A stretch of 8,160 nt of DNA, taken from positions 1 to 8,160 of the forward strand of contig JAPLKY010000396.1 in NCBI GenBank assembly GCA_026387805.1, written 5' to 3'. The stretch is from Candidatus Krumholzibacteriia bacterium. GTDB taxonomy: Bacteria > Krumholzibacteriota > Krumholzibacteriia > Krumholzibacteriales > Krumholzibacteriaceae. A program made the translations under genes and the position numbers. Within the stretch, counting starts at the first letter, position 1, and each line of letters starts with the position of its first letter. This document shows positions 6,746 to 8,160 of this stretch, piece by piece. The notes under the pieces were generated by a model, which was given only the letters and a program-made list of their open reading frames with translations, was not told where the DNA came from and did no database searches.

Positions 6746-8160
6746 ATGAAGAAAACGGTACACGCGCGCGAGCTCCCGCCGTCCAGGTTGCGGTGGCGCT
6801 GCGCCTCCAGCCTGTTCGATTTCAAGACGACCGACGATATCAAGCCGTGCCAGGACATCATCGGTCAGGACCGGGCGCTTTCCGCCATCAAGATGGGGCT
6901 CAAGCTCGAGCACCGGGGATACAACATCTTCATCACGGGGCTCGTGGGAACGGGCCGGACGACGACAATCAAGCACCTCCTCGAGCGCCTCGACAAGAAG
7001 GGTCCCATACCTTCCGACATCTGCTACATGAACAATTTCAAGAATCCGAATATGCCCCGGATGATCGAGCTCGAAGCGGGAAAGGGGAACGAGCTCTCCG
7101 CCGATATGAATCGCCTGATCGCGGAGCTCCTTTCGAAGATCTCGTCCGTTTTCCAGAGCGACTACTACAAGGATCGCCGGAAGAAGCTCATCGAAGAGTT
7201 CCAGGTGAAGCAGAAGGACATCATTTCGAAGTTCGAGAAGGATATCGCGAGCGAGGGATTCACGATGGTCCGCATGCAGGTCGGCCCCATCATGAAGCCC
7301 GAGCTTCTGCCCGTCGTCGACGGCAATCCGGTCAATTTCCCGCAGCTCCAGAAGCTCGCCGAGGAAGGGAAGGTGCCGAAGGAGAATATCAAGAAGTACG
7401 AGGACTCCGCGGAGAAGCTTTCCGAGAAGATGCAAGTCGTCTACTCGCAGGTGAAGGATCTCGAGCGCGCGGCGAACAAGCGCCTCGAGCAGCTCGACGT
7501 CGACACGGTGAGCCCCGTCATTCACGATCTCATCCAGGAAATCGCGCGGAAGTACGGGAACGAAGCGCTCTCGAAGGAGCTCGACGAGGTCGAGGAAACG
7601 CTCATGCAGAAGCTCGATCTCTTCCGCCCCTCCGATGAGGACGGCTCGTCGCAGATAGGCGCCGCCGCGGCCGATCCGGGCGAGCGGGAGGATCCGTTCA
7701 GGGAATTCCGCGTGAACGTCGTCGTCGACAACTCCGAAACGAAGGCGCCCCCCGTCATCATCGAGAATTTCCCCAATTTCCGGAACCTCTTCGGCGCGAT
7801 CGAGCGCGACATCGTCTTCGGGGGCGTCACGAAGACGGATCATCTGAACATCCGCGCCGGATCGTTTCATCGCGCGAACGGGGGGTACCTCGTGCTGAAC
7901 GCGCTCGACGTGCTCACCGAGCCGGGCGTCTGGCAAAGCCTCAAGCGGACGCTCAAGAGCAGCGAAGCGCTTATACAGAGCTACGATCCATGGAGTCTCA
8001 TGGGATCGTCGACGATGAAGCCCGAAGCGATGAAGCTCAAGGTCAAGATCGTGCTCATCGGGGACGACTACCTCTACTATCTTCTCTACTCGCTCGACGA
8101 GGATTTCCAGAAGGTGTTCAAGATCAAGGCGGAATTCGATCGCGAGGTGAAGAACTCGAC
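6746..8160 (+). CDS. Lon-like ATP-dependent protease, LonB/AAA_32 type (3' end outside window)
   Basis: An open frame of 471 codons from ATG 6746 to the right edge with no stop. The N-terminus has the order typical of COG1067 proteases: IIGQDRALSAIKMGLKLEHRG (38-58), a P-loop-like GLVGTGRTT (65-73) in which Arg replaces the usual Lys, and MNNFKNPNMPR (95-105). A long charged, probably coiled-coil insert (about 115-290) is followed by an Ala/Asp/Glu linker and the second ATPase part: PPVIIENFPNFRNLFG (335-350), HRANGGYLVLNALDVL (375-390, Walker B region), KVKIVLIGDDYLYYLL (433-448) and FKIKAEFD (458-465). The Lon_C domain with the Ser-Lys dyad should follow beyond 8160. The role is cytoplasmic protein degradation. 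Substrates are unknown. Placement after a phosphatase suggests stress or regulatory proteolysis, as inference only. Confidence 0.9.
   Translation, partial: MKKTVHARELPPSRLRWRCASSLFDFKTTDDIKPCQDIIGQDRALSAIKMGLKLEHRGYNIFITGLVGTGRTTTIKHLLERLDKKGPIPSDICYMNNFKNPNMPRMIELEAGKGNELSADMNRLIAELLSKISSVFQSDYYKDRRKKLIEEFQVKQKDIISKFEKDIASEGFTMVRMQVGPIMKPELLPVVDGNPVNFPQLQKLAEEGKVPKENIKKYEDSAEKLSEKMQVVYSQVKDLERAANKRLEQLDVDTVSPVIHDLIQEIARKYGNEALSKELDEVEETLMQKLDLFRPSDEDGSSQIGAAAADPGEREDPFREFRVNVVVDNSETKAPPVIIENFPNFRNLFGAIERDIVFGGVTKTDHLNIRAGSFHRANGGYLVLNALDVLTEPGVWQSLKRTLKSSEALIQSYDPWSLMGSSTMKPEAMKLKVKIVLIGDDYLYYLLYSLDEDFQKVFKIKAEFDREVKNS

Noticed and set aside
5503..6861. A 452-codon minus-strand frame opposite the phosphatase gene
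   Set aside because: Low-complexity Arg/Glu/Asp composition and no motif. The plus-strand frame has all phosphatase motifs.
6677..7936. A 419-codon minus-strand frame and a 281-codon plus-strand frame over the Lon-like gene
   Set aside because: Both are out of frame with the protease, whose frame is open for 471 codons and carries ordered family motifs. The shadow translations are biased in composition and featureless.

Overview
The window looks like bacterial chromosome from a lineage of the FCB/Eisenbacteria/Krumholzibacteria kind. This is an inference from two things. The first large protein ends in an NGYPNPFNP-type FlgD-like/type IX-like C-terminal sorting domain, and the other genes have a GC-rich codon style with many GAG, AAG and CTC codons. 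No rRNA, tRNA, CRISPR array or transposase is visible.

Layout. (1) 1-2700, + strand: the 3' part of a very large secreted surface protein, open at the left edge. It has a right-handed beta-helix, a dockerin-like calcium-repeat pair, a beta-rich (cohesin-like) stretch and a sorting domain. It is clearly lower in GC than everything downstream. (2) 5201-2697, - strand: a two-gene operon. First comes a Tat-exported DUF362 protein, then, 3 nt later, a membrane polyferredoxin that fuses a NapH-type membrane half to a NapG/MauM-type ferredoxin half, with six 4Fe-4S cluster motifs. A good sigma70-type promoter lies upstream. The polyferredoxin and the surface protein converge and end on the same CTAG tetranucleotide. 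(3) 5202-5517: a 316-nt divergent intergenic region. It holds the minus-strand promoter with its -10 box inside a perfect palindrome, a dense cluster of nested palindromes, and a 30-bp direct repeat pair with 34-bp periodicity. (4) 5518-6699, + strand: a GAF-like plus SpoIIE/PP2C serine phosphatase. (5) 6746-8160, + strand: the 5' two thirds or so of a Lon-like ATP-dependent protease (LonB/AAA_32 type), running off the right edge.

How the parts may work together. The DUF362/polyferredoxin pair is the coherent unit: a membrane quinol- or ferredoxin-linked electron conduit, carrying electrons to or from a folded Tat-exported protein of unknown chemistry. The phosphatase and protease are probably co-transcribed (46-nt gap, strong ribosome site) and would fit a signalling/proteostasis pair, but nothing in the window names their targets. 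The most unusual features are the NapH-NapG fusion with an internal twin-arginine-like segment and the repeat- and palindrome-packed divergent intergenic region.
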